Part shown: in pieces, positions 28,590 through 37,036 of the stretch | Layout: every line of letters begins with the position of its first letter | Numbering within the stretch: position 1 is the stretch's first letter | Source of the DNA: Nocardiopsis ansamitocini | GTDB taxonomy: Bacteria > Actinomycetota > Actinomycetes > Streptosporangiales > Streptosporangiaceae | Assembly (NCBI RefSeq): GCF_030268225.1 | Contig: NZ_BSQG01000001.1 | Location: 857,299-921,298 of the forward strand | Reading direction: 5' to 3' | DNA length: 64,000 nt | Program-made: the position numbers and the translations under genes | The notes under the pieces: model-generated | Databases searched by the model: none | Told to the model about the DNA's origin: nothing | The model's input: only the letters and a program-made list of their open reading frames with translations

Positions 28590-29537
28590 TCAGCCGGGTT
28601 CGACCACTGTTCCGGCCTCCCCGGCGATCCCCTCGGCCAGCCGGTCGAGCGCGGTGATCACCGCCCGGCCTCCCCCTTCGACGACGAACCGCAGCGCGGC
28701 CTCGACCTTGGGCCCCATACTGCCCCCGGCGAAGTGCCCGGCGACAGCATGGCGGCCGAGTTCGGTGGCGCTGATCCGACCGATCGGCACGGCGTCGGGC
28801 GAGCCGTAGCGCAGGATCGCGTTGGGCACATCGGTCGCGATCACCAGGGTCTGGGCCTGGACCGTGCGGGCCAGCAGAGCGGCCGTGCGGTCCTTGTCCA
28901 GTACGGCCTCCACCCCGCGCAGCGCGCCCGACGCGTCCCGCACCACCGGTATCCCCCCACCGCCCGCGGCGACGGGAACGATCCCCGCGGCCAGCAGCGC
29001 GTGGACGGCGGGGGCGTCGAGGATCTCGTGCGGCTCCGGGGAGGCGACCACCCGGCGCCATCCACGCTCGCCGAAATCGGTCCAGTTCTGGCCCAGGGCG
29101 ATGAACTCGGCGGCCTGGGCGGCAGGCAGGTAGCGGCCGATCGGTTTGTCCGCAGCGGTGAACGCAGGGTCCGCGGCATCCACCAGGGTCCGGGTCACGA
29201 TCGCCGAGACGCACCGAGGCGTCCCTCGGGCAGCCAGTGCCGTCTCCAGCGCGCCGGCCATGGTGAAACCGATGGTTCCCTGGGTCTGGGCCCCGCACCA
29301 GTCGAGCGGCACGGGCGGGACCACGTGCGCGGCCATCTCGTTCTTGACCAGGAGGTTGCCCACCTGCGGTCCATTGCCGTGCGTCAGAACGACCTCGGTG
29401 TCGTCGACGATCAGTGCGGCGATGTCGCCCATCGCCGCTTCGATGGCCCTGCGCTGGTCGTCAGGGCGCGCGCTTCCGTCGGGGGTGGTCATGGCGTTGC
29501 CGCCGAGGGCGACAAGAACGCGGCGCGGTTGGGACAT
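28590..29537 (-). CDS. Carbamate kinase
   Basis: 315 residues, usual length. Transfers phosphate from carbamoyl phosphate to ADP, yielding ATP and carbamate. Family motifs: [10 protein letters not shown] (residues about 6-15), [47 protein letters not shown] and [13 protein letters not shown], then [15 protein letters not shown]. The ATG follows GAGGAG. No arginine deiminase genes are near; the companions are instead a barbiturase-like enzyme and, 20 kb away, carbamoyltransferase-type subunits. This points to carbamoyl phosphate from ureide breakdown. Confidence 0.94.
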   Translation of the reverse strand: MSQPRRVLVALGGNAMTTPDGSARPDDQRRAIEAAMGDIAALIVDDTEVVLTHGNGPQVGNLLVKNEMAAHVVPPVPLDWCGAQTQGTIGFTMAGALETALAARGTPRCVSAIVTRTLVDAADPAFTAADKPIGRYLPAAQAAEFIALGQNWTDFGERGWRRVVASPEPHEILDAPAVHALLAAGIVPVAAGGGGIPVVRDASGALRGVEAVLDKDRTAALLARTVQAQTLVIATDVPNAILRYGSPDAVPIGRISATELGRHAVAGHFAGGSMGPKVEAALRFVVEGGGRAVITALDRLAEGIAGEAGTVVEPG

Positions 29538-29732
29538 CTGGCTCCTCGGGCAAGCGCTCCTCAAAAAGCGGTGCTGCCGACTCTAGAAGAGCACCCCATC
29601 TACATCCCGGTCCACAGTTGCCCAAGAAGGTCGGATTGAATGTCACAAGTAGCCATATGGTCCGGCTAGGCCCCGCGCGGCCCGAGGCAGGGCGGGGCCG
29701 GTCGCGCGGCTGCGCGACCGGCCCCGATCCGG

Positions 29733-30737
29733 TTACCGCCGGCGCGCGGCCCTGGTCCGCACGAACGCGTCGCGCTCCTCACGGCTGAGGGCCATGCGGG
29801 CCTCGCGACGCAGGCATTCGTAGGCGTCCAGGCCCGGGCGGCGCAGCAGGGTGCGCAGGGTCCGGCCGTTGCCGCGCAACCCGTGGGCGTCGTAGTAGTC
29901 GAACATCGCCGCCAGCCCCGCGCGCACCGGCTCGGCCATGCCCGCCTCCTCCGCCCGGGACCGCCACTCGTCCAACGGGACCGTCACCGCGGTCACCGGA
30001 CTGCCCAGCACGGTACCGAAAGCGCCACTGACCTGACGGACCGACACGTTGCGCGGTCCGGCCAGCTCGTAGACGGCGAAGGAGTGATCGTCGTCGGCGC
30101 CGTGGTCGTCGAGCGCCGCGAGCCCCACTCTCGCGTCGTCGCGGAACAGGTCGGCCTCGGGTGCGCGAACCGGCTCGGTGAGGCAGCGCGCCGCCACCGC
30201 GGCGACGTCCCACAGGTCGACCATCGCGAACTCCACCTCGATGGAGTAGGGCACCCGTAGCTGTCCGGTGGCGCGCACGGTGTCGAGTTCGGCCAACAGG
30301 TTCTGCGCGTAGGGACCGGGTTGGAGCACCGTGACGTTGAGGCCCGACCTGAAGAGCGCCTCCTCCACCAGGAGTTTGGCCCAGTGGTGCGGCATCGCCT
30401 GGATCTGGGGCCGCAGGACCGAGTGGTAGACCACCCGCCACACACCGGCGGCCTTGGCCGCCGAGATCAGCGTCTCCCCGATCTCGACCTCGTCGGGACT
30501 CATATTGGGCGCGATGTGGTAGATCGCGTCCACCCCCGAGGCCGCCTGCTTCAGGACGGCGCGGTCGCGCATGTCACCGACGACCGTCTCCGCCGCTCCC
30601 CAGGTGCGCGCCCCGGCGCTCTGGTCCTCGCGGTGCACCAAGGCCCGGGCCCGCGCCCCTTTGTGGGCGAGCGCGGCCAGGACGGCACGCCCGGTCTTGC
30701 CGGCCGCTCCGGTCACGAGGACCCGTGGTTGTGTCAC
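29733..30737 (-). CDS. NmrA-like NAD(P)-binding protein
   Basis: 334 residues. VLVTGAAGKTGRAVLAALA (residues about 6-24) is the glycine-rich NAD(P) motif of atypical short-chain dehydrogenases. PNMSPDEVEIGETLISAAKA, LNVTVLQPGPYAQNLL and VDLWDVAAVAARCL fit the NmrA group, which act as redox sensors or reductases and often lack the catalytic tyrosine. The GTG overlaps the hyuB-like stop by 4 bases with GGAGG upstream, so it belongs to the same operon. Its job there is unknown. Confidence 0.82.
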   Translation of the reverse strand: MTQPRVLVTGAAGKTGRAVLAALAHKGARARALVHREDQSAGARTWGAAETVVGDMRDRAVLKQAASGVDAIYHIAPNMSPDEVEIGETLISAAKAAGVWRVVYHSVLRPQIQAMPHHWAKLLVEEALFRSGLNVTVLQPGPYAQNLLAELDTVRATGQLRVPYSIEVEFAMVDLWDVAAVAARCLTEPVRAPEADLFRDDARVGLAALDDHGADDDHSFAVYELAGPRNVSVRQVSGAFGTVLGSPVTAVTVPLDEWRSRAEEAGMAEPVRAGLAAMFDYYDAHGLRGNGRTLRTLLRRPGLDAYECLRREARMALSREERDAFVRTRAARRR

Positions 30738-32608
30738 AGTCGATCCACCTCCGAGGATGTCGCGCCCCCCGACAGGATCGCGTAACCCGGCCCTCTGTCG
30801 AAGAAGGGAAGGTCGGGGTCGCGGTCGGCGCGCAGTCGGTCGCGCAGCCGCTCGGTCGCGGCCAGATCGGCCTGGGGGGTGCTGTCCGGTCCGTTGACCA
30901 CCACACCGTAATCCTCCCGGGCCGCCTCCCGTGAGACTTTGCCCCAAAGCACATCGCAAAGGACGGAATCGACTTCCCGTTCCAGCGGATCGCCCCAACC
31001 GCCCCCGCCGGTGGTACGGATCCGGATCACCTCTCCTGCACGCACCGGCTCGGCGTCGACCAGCCCGTCCATCTCCCGCTCGTTGGGGCCGCCCGGGTCG
31101 ATGGTGACCTGGAACGGCCGGCCGGCCTTGCCGCCCTTGACCCCCCAGCAGGACAGGATGGAACGGTCGGCGATGGACATGAAGGAGGCGTCGCGCAGCA
31201 TCCGGATGTGCTTCTCGTACCCCAGTCCGCCGCGGTAGCGCCCCGCTCCCCCGGAGTCACGGGCCAGCCCCAACCGCTCCACGAGGAACGGGAACCGTGA
31301 CTCGGTGAACTCGGTGGGCAGGTTGCGGGAGTCGGGCACGACGTGGATGGTGTCCTCGCCGTCCGCGTAGTAGCGTCCGCCGGAGCCACCGCCAAGCACC
31401 TCGCGCATCAGGTAGTGCTCGCCGCGCTCATCCGTGCCGTGCACTCCGGTGTAGCGGATGGTCTCCTGGTCGGCGGGCATGCGTCCGTCCACTGCCTTGG
31501 CGAGAACCCCCGACAACACGCCCAGCAACCGCAGGATGACGAAGGTGCGTGCGTTGGTGGGGGCTGGGAAGACCGGGGTGAGCAGGGTGCCCTTGGGCGG
31601 GAAGCGCATCTCGATGAGCGGCACGACGCCCTCGTTGACGTCGAGTTCGGCCATGCGTTCGGGAGTGTCTGCGAGATTGCGCAGGATCGGGGCCAGCCAC
31701 TTCTTCAGGAAGTTGCCGTCGGCGTAGTCTCCGCAGTGGTTGATGGGCCCCTTCGCCTGGGCCGAGGTCCCGGTGAAATCGATGATGATCTTGTCGGGGA
31801 CCTTGGTGAGGGTGATGCGCTGGGTGTGCAGTTTGGGGGCGTCCACGCCGTCGTGCTCGGCGTAGTCCTCCCACACGTAGGTGCCGTCGGGGATCTTGGC
31901 CAGGATCTCGCGCCGGTAGGTCTCGGTGGTCTTGGCCAGTAGCGCGTCGAAGCACGCCTCGACGGTGGCCCGACCGTAACGGGCGAACAGCTCGCCCAGG
32001 CGACGCGCGCCCATGAGGCAGGCCGAGCACTCGGCGTCGAGGTCGGCTGCCAGCGAGTCGGGCATCCGTGAGTTGCGGGTCATGATGCGCAGCGCCGCTT
32101 CGTTGGGCACGCCCCGGTCCCACAGGCGGATCGGCGGGACCATCAGGCCCTCCTCATACACCGAGGTGGCGCCTGAGGGCATCGAACCGGGGCAGCCGCC
32201 GCCGATGTCGTCGTGATGTCCGAACGCCTGCACGAACGCGACGACCTCGGGTCCGTCACCGTCGTCGTGGAAGACCGGGACCGTGACGCACAGGTCCGGC
32301 AGGTGCCCGATACCGCCCTCGGACTCGTAGACGTCGTTGTGGAAGAAGACGTCCCCCGGATTCATCGTCTCCAGGGGGAAGTCACGGGCGATGGGGTGCA
32401 CCAGCGCGGAGTAGGAACGGCCGGTGAGCTTGCGCAACCGGCGGTCGTGAATCCCTGCGCGGAAATCGTGTGCGTCGCGGATCATGGGCGACCGGGAGGT
32501 GCGGGCGATCGCCGTCTCGACTTCTTTCTCGACCGAGGCCAGGCTGCCCTCGACGATCTCCAGCAGGACGGGATCCACAACGAGTGCGGCGGTGTTCGTG
32601 GCGGTCAT
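30734..32608 (-). CDS. Hydantoinase B / oxoprolinase family subunit
   Basis: 624 residues. Recognised by the N-terminal DPVLLEIVEGSLASVEKEVE, RDAHDFRAGIHD, FHNDVYESEGGIGHLPDLCV and QAFGHHDDIGGGCPGS, and the C-terminal RTTGGGGWGDPLERE, all typical HyuB. With HyuA these enzymes couple ATP hydrolysis to opening a lactam/hydantoin ring, or to carboxylation in relatives. The gene starts three bases past the hyuA-like stop. Substrate is unknown. Confidence 0.93.
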   Translation of the reverse strand: MTATNTAALVVDPVLLEIVEGSLASVEKEVETAIARTSRSPMIRDAHDFRAGIHDRRLRKLTGRSYSALVHPIARDFPLETMNPGDVFFHNDVYESEGGIGHLPDLCVTVPVFHDDGDGPEVVAFVQAFGHHDDIGGGCPGSMPSGATSVYEEGLMVPPIRLWDRGVPNEAALRIMTRNSRMPDSLAADLDAECSACLMGARRLGELFARYGRATVEACFDALLAKTTETYRREILAKIPDGTYVWEDYAEHDGVDAPKLHTQRITLTKVPDKIIIDFTGTSAQAKGPINHCGDYADGNFLKKWLAPILRNLADTPERMAELDVNEGVVPLIEMRFPPKGTLLTPVFPAPTNARTFVILRLLGVLSGVLAKAVDGRMPADQETIRYTGVHGTDERGEHYLMREVLGGGSGGRYYADGEDTIHVVPDSRNLPTEFTESRFPFLVERLGLARDSGGAGRYRGGLGYEKHIRMLRDASFMSIADRSILSCWGVKGGKAGRPFQVTIDPGGPNEREMDGLVDAEPVRAGEVIRIRTTGGGGWGDPLEREVDSVLCDVLWGKVSREAAREDYGVVVNGPDSTPQADLAATERLRDRLRADRDPDLPFFDRGPGYAILSGGATSSEVDRL

Positions 32609-32611
32609 GGC

Positions 32612-34735
32612 TCAGCGCTCCTGGTCGGTCGGGGCGGTGGCGGCGTCGGCGGTGACCAGCACGTTGCCGTAGCCGTCGATCCGGGCGGTGAACCCGGGGT
32701 GCAGCGGAATGGTGGAGCCGAACTCCTCGATGATCGCGGGCCCCTCGATCCGGTCGCCGGACGCGAGGTCGGCACGGCGGTAGACGGGGGTTGTGCGGTA
32801 GCCGGGCCGGGCACCCTCGTCGAAGTGGACGTCGCGGTGCCCGCTCAGCGCCCGCTCGGGTCCCCCCTCCCCGCTGGGCAGTTCGCGCAGTTCCGGCCGG
32901 CGGATCCGGCCGACACCCGTGACGCGCAGGTTGACCCATTCGACCTGCTGGTCGGTGTCGCCACGGAAGTCGTAGCCATAGAGGGAGCGGTGGGCGTCGT
33001 GGAACGCCTCGGCGACCGCGTCGGCCAGCGACGCGTCCACCGGACCGTCGGGCACCGCTACCCGCACCTCGTACGCCTGACCGAAATAGCGCAGGTCGGC
33101 GGTGCGCGCGTAGTGGTGGTCGGGGCGGGCGAAACCCTCCCGTTCGAGGGCGTCGGCCGCGGAGCCGGTGAGCTCGGCCAGGATCGACCCGACCGCGACC
33201 AGGTCGAGTTCGGTGTGCCGGGTGACGTGGGTCTGAACGTAGTCGTTCTTGACGTCCACGGTGAGCAGGCCGAACGCGGAGACGTTGCCGGGGTCCCTGG
33301 GGACGATCGCGCCGGCCAGACCGAGGATGTCGATGAGCCTGCACAACAGCAGTGACCCGGATCCGCCGAAGGTCGCCATGTGGAAGTCGCGGACGTCCAG
33401 GCCCCTCTGCACGGTGATCTGGCGCAGGGCGTTGGCCTGGTTCCACGCCGAGATCTCCAGGATTCCGGTTGCCGCCTTCTCCACACCGATCCCCAGTTCC
33501 TGGGCGATCTTGGCGATGCCCTCCCTCGCGGATCCTGCGTCCAGGCCGATCTCCCCGCCCAGCAGGTGCGGGGGGATCCTGCCCAGGAGGACGTGGGCGT
33601 CGGTGATGGTGGGTTCGGTGCCGCCGTTGCCGTAGCAGATCGGGCCCGGATCGGCACCGGCCGAGTGCGGTCCGACCTTGAGCGCCCCCTCGGGCGAGAT
33701 CCACGCCACCGACCCGCCGCCGGCCCCGACCGTGACGATGTCGATCATCGGGATCTTGGAGGGGTAGCGGCCGATACTGCCCTCGGTGGTGAGGCCCGGC
33801 TCGCCGCCGAGGACGACCGAGACGTCGGTGGAGGTGCCGCCGCCGTCGAGGGTGAGGACGCGGTCGAACCCTGCGCGCGCGGCGATCAGGGCCGCTCCCA
33901 GCGCGCCTGCGGCGGGGCCGGACAGCACCGTGGTGATGGGCTGGTGCACGATCTCCTCGGCGGAGAGCACTCCGCCGTTGGACTTCATGATGGAGAAGGG
34001 CACGCGCCGCTGCTCCGCGGTGAGCGGCCCGGCGTCGATGCGGGAGCGGATACCGCCGACGTAGCGGGCGACACGCGGCTTGACCGCCGCGTCGACCAGG
34101 GTGGTCATCGCACGCTCGTACTCGCGGTATTCGCGCAGGACCTCGGAGCTGATGGAGACGACCGCGTCCGGGTGCTCCGCGCGCAGGATCTCGCGGACCC
34201 GCTCCTCGTGGGAGGGGTCGGCGTAGGAGTGCAGCAGGCAGACCCCGATGGTGTCGATGCCCTGGTCCCGGAACCAACGGGCGGCTTCGGCGGCCTGCTC
34301 CTCGTCGAGGGGGCGCACCTGGGCGCCGGTGTGGTCGAGGCGTCCGCCCACGGTGCGCACCCGGTCGACGGGGACGATCCGGTCGGGCTTGACCCAGAAG
34401 TAGGAGTTGCCGTAGCCGTCGGGGACGGCCTGGCGGGCGATCTCCAGAAGGTACTCGTAGCCCTCGGTGGTGATGAAACCCAGGCGGCCGATCTTGTCTT
34501 CGAGCAGCTGGTTGGTGGCCACGGTGGTCCCGTGGGCGACCGCGCTGACCTCGACGTCGCCGCCGAGCAGCTCCACCACCTTGGCGATGCCGTTCATGAA
34601 CCCGTCCGCGGGGTCCGCAGGCGTCGAAGGGGTCTTGGTCGTGGTGATTTCCCCGGTGTCCTCGTCGAAGGCCACGACGTCGGTGAAGGTACCGCCGGTG
34701 TCGATGCCGATCCGGACTCGCCGTTGCCGTGCCAT
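32612..34735 (-). CDS. Hydantoinase A / oxoprolinase family subunit
   Basis: 707 residues. ASKHA-fold ATPase subunit: GIDTGGTFTDVVAFDEDTGE at residues 10-29, AHGTTVATNQLLE at about 68-80, VLSGPAAGALGAALIA, LTLDGGGTSTDV and VGAGGGSVAW. The length matches HyuA of N-methylhydantoinases. It pairs with the next gene. The operon with hyuB, the NmrA-like gene, carbamate kinase and the barbiturase-like gene suggests cyclic-ureide or amide breakdown. Confidence 0.93.
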   Translation of the reverse strand: MARQRRVRIGIDTGGTFTDVVAFDEDTGEITTTKTPSTPADPADGFMNGIAKVVELLGGDVEVSAVAHGTTVATNQLLEDKIGRLGFITTEGYEYLLEIARQAVPDGYGNSYFWVKPDRIVPVDRVRTVGGRLDHTGAQVRPLDEEQAAEAARWFRDQGIDTIGVCLLHSYADPSHEERVREILRAEHPDAVVSISSEVLREYREYERAMTTLVDAAVKPRVARYVGGIRSRIDAGPLTAEQRRVPFSIMKSNGGVLSAEEIVHQPITTVLSGPAAGALGAALIAARAGFDRVLTLDGGGTSTDVSVVLGGEPGLTTEGSIGRYPSKIPMIDIVTVGAGGGSVAWISPEGALKVGPHSAGADPGPICYGNGGTEPTITDAHVLLGRIPPHLLGGEIGLDAGSAREGIAKIAQELGIGVEKAATGILEISAWNQANALRQITVQRGLDVRDFHMATFGGSGSLLLCRLIDILGLAGAIVPRDPGNVSAFGLLTVDVKNDYVQTHVTRHTELDLVAVGSILAELTGSAADALEREGFARPDHHYARTADLRYFGQAYEVRVAVPDGPVDASLADAVAEAFHDAHRSLYGYDFRGDTDQQVEWVNLRVTGVGRIRRPELRELPSGEGGPERALSGHRDVHFDEGARPGYRTTPVYRRADLASGDRIEGPAIIEEFGSTIPLHPGFTARIDGYGNVLVTADAATAPTDQER

Positions 34736-34809
34736 CAGCGCCGCTCCCTACATCAGTTCTCTGCGGTGATGTAAGGATTCAACTGCGCCGAATGAACGGT
34801 TTAATCGGC

Positions 34810-34838
34810 AATACCTGCCAACAGAGTTGGCAGGTATT
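34810..34838. promoter_or_regulatory. 12-bp perfect inverted repeat upstream of the hyuA-like gene
   Basis: Arms AATACCTGCCAA and TTGGCAGGTATT around five bases, 75-103 bases upstream of the hyuA-like start and 69-97 bases past the response-regulator stop. It is AT-richer than its surroundings and without a T-run, which favours an operator over a terminator. The binding protein is unknown; PucR or the neighbouring response regulator are candidates. Confidence 0.5.
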
Positions 34839-34906
34839 GGCGCCCCTTTACCGCTGGTCGCACCGTTGCCCCCTGACCCCCGAGGACGGCAACGGCAGCC
34901 TCCCGG

Positions 34907-35599
34907 TCAGCGGGGAGGGGTGGTGCGCAGATAGGCGAGGACTGCCATCACACGGCGGTTGACGTCTCCGTCCTCCGGCGGGAGGTCCAGTTTGGCCATG
35001 ATGGCACCGATGTGCTTTCCCACCGCGGCCTCGGTGACCACCAGGGCCCGGGCGATAGAGGTGTTGGAACACCCCTCGGCGACGAGTGCCAGGACCTCGC
35101 GCTCGCGAGAGGTCAGGCGCTCCACCGGGTCACGGCGGCGGTTCAGCAGCTGGCGCACCACCTGAGGATCCACAATGGTCGCACCGGCCACGACCCGGCG
35201 CAGGGTCTCCGCGAACTCCTCGACGTCCACCACCCGGTCCTTGAGCAGGTACCCCACCCGTTCACCGTTTCCGGAGTCGAGCAGGTCGGCGGCATAGCTC
35301 TGCTCGACGTACTGGCTCAGGGCGACCACTGCCAGATCGGGATTCCGCCTCCGCAGCTCCACCGCCGCGCGCAGCCCCTCGTCGGTGAAGCCGGGGGGCA
35401 TCCTGATGTCGGTGACCACCAGGTCCGGGTCGTGCTCGGCGACCGCGGCGATCAGGTGGTCGGGCTCTCCCACCGCGGCAACCACTGTGAAGTCGAAGCG
35501 GGCCAACAACCCGGCCATCCCCTCCCGCAACAGCACGGCGTCGTCGGCCAGGACGACCCGGGCCCGCTCGGTTCCGGCAGGCGACGCTACTTCGGACAC
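34907..35599 (-). CDS. LuxR-family (NarL-type) response regulator
   Basis: 230 residues. Receiver domain with ADDAVLLREGM, phosphoacceptor Asp64 (VVTDIRMPPG) and the Lys of YLLKDRV. C-terminal LuxR helix-turn-helix LTSREREVLALVAEGCSNTS, IARALVVTEAAVGKHIGAIM. Partner of the upstream kinase; the genes overlap by 13 bases. The regulated genes are not known. Confidence 0.95.
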   Translation of the reverse strand: MSEVASPAGTERARVVLADDAVLLREGMAGLLARFDFTVVAAVGEPDHLIAAVAEHDPDLVVTDIRMPPGFTDEGLRAAVELRRRNPDLAVVALSQYVEQSYAADLLDSGNGERVGYLLKDRVVDVEEFAETLRRVVAGATIVDPQVVRQLLNRRRDPVERLTSREREVLALVAEGCSNTSIARALVVTEAAVGKHIGAIMAKLDLPPEDGDVNRRVMAVLAYLRTTPPR

Positions 35600-36921
35600 G
35601 GCAACTCCACGCGGATCAGGGTGGGCCCGCCTGACGGGCTGGACAGGGTCATTGTGCCGTCCATGACGGAGACCCGGTCGACCAGCCCGGTCAGCCCGCT
35701 CCCCTTCCCCGGCTCGGCACCGCCCTGTCCGTCGTCGTGCACCTCCACCACCAGAGCACCGTCGTGCAGTGCCGCGGTGACCGCGGCCGTGGTGGCTTCA
35801 CTGTGCTTGACGAGGTTGGTCAACGCCTCGGCGACCACGAAGTAGGCCGTGCTCTCGACGTGGGCGGGCGGACGTTCGGCGATGTCCACGCTGACGCGTA
35901 CCGGGAGGGCGACGCGATCGGCGAGCTCGGGCAGCGCCGCGGCGAGACCCCGGTCGGTGAGCACTTGGGGATGGATACCGCGGATCAGTTCGCGCAGCTC
36001 GGCGAGGAGCAGCTTCGCCTGTTCGTGCGCCTGTTCCACGGAGGCCGCTGCCGGGGATTCGGCGGGGACGTCCAGGCGGGCCATGCCCAACTGCATGGTG
36101 AGCGCGACCAGCCGCTGCTGGGCACCGTCGTGCAGGTCGCGCTCGATGCGTCGCCGCTCGATCTCGAAGGCGTCCACCAAGCGCGCCCGGGAGTCGGTCA
36201 CCTGCCCCAGTTCGTCGCGCAGTTCATCGGTCGATTCCCGCCCGAGCAGGACGCGGGCGCCGAGCGCGTGCCCACTGGTGAGCAGACCGAGCAGATAGGG
36301 GCCACCGCACAGGAGCAGGGCGACGACTCCGATCGACCAGGGAAGTGCCTGAAGCGGTTCGGTGAGTTCGGTGAAGCCCAGCGAGAAGGGGACGTCGTCC
36401 TGCTCGAACAGGAAAATCGGGGAGAACACGACGAGCCCGCACATGAACAGGAGCATGCCCAGGAGGCCGATGAGCGGAAGCATCACCAGGATCAGTACGC
36501 CGGCGTAAGCGAACTCGTACCACGTGGCGGCCTCGGTGTAGCGGGTCCGCAGCCAGGGCCACAGTCCGGGCGTAGCGGGAATGCGGTGGCCGCTGCGGAC
36601 GGGGCGGTCGTCGACGAGGCGCAGCCGGAGGCGCTCCAGCGCGCCCAGCGGTATCGTCACCGCCGGCGCCAGCAGGACGAACAGGGCGATCCCGACGGGC
36701 AGTAGGAGGACCTCCCCCGGACCGAGCGCTCTCAGCGGATCGACGAGCACGCTGATCGCCAGCGTGGCCGGTACGGCGAGGGCCGCCAGGAGCAGCAGGA
36801 CGACCCCGGTGACGATCAGTGTGGTGACGACGTGGGCGGCGCTTCGCCACGGCCACGCCGAGACGAGGTACCGGCGACGGCGCATGGCCTGGAGCGGTTG
36901 CTCAGCAGGAATATCGGTCAT
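35587..36921 (-). CDS. Sensor histidine kinase (NarL-partner type)
   Basis: 444 residues. Membrane sensor with four to six hydrophobic segments in residues 25-220 (putative-sensor type), then a HisKA_3 dimerisation region with phosphorylated His264 (RDLHDGAQQRLVALTMQL) and an HATPase domain (VVAEALTNLVKHSEA; HDDGQGG; GSGLTGLVDRV). Such kinases in actinobacteria often sense membrane or cell-wall stress. It lies between the pyrimidine-type genes and the SecA2-like gene and need not belong to either. Confidence 0.93.
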   Translation of the reverse strand: MTDIPAEQPLQAMRRRRYLVSAWPWRSAAHVVTTLIVTGVVLLLLAALAVPATLAISVLVDPLRALGPGEVLLLPVGIALFVLLAPAVTIPLGALERLRLRLVDDRPVRSGHRIPATPGLWPWLRTRYTEAATWYEFAYAGVLILVMLPLIGLLGMLLFMCGLVVFSPIFLFEQDDVPFSLGFTELTEPLQALPWSIGVVALLLCGGPYLLGLLTSGHALGARVLLGRESTDELRDELGQVTDSRARLVDAFEIERRRIERDLHDGAQQRLVALTMQLGMARLDVPAESPAAASVEQAHEQAKLLLAELRELIRGIHPQVLTDRGLAAALPELADRVALPVRVSVDIAERPPAHVESTAYFVVAEALTNLVKHSEATTAAVTAALHDGALVVEVHDDGQGGAEPGKGSGLTGLVDRVSVMDGTMTLSSPSGGPTLIRVELPCPK

Positions 36922-37036
36922 GTCGGCAACGCTAGTCAGGCGCCCGTCCGCGCACCCGCCCTGTAGTACCCGAACCGATGGTGGGGACAGCCATACCCCG
37001 GTCCGGGCCTGCCAGGGGCAGTCCCGGACCGGCTGG

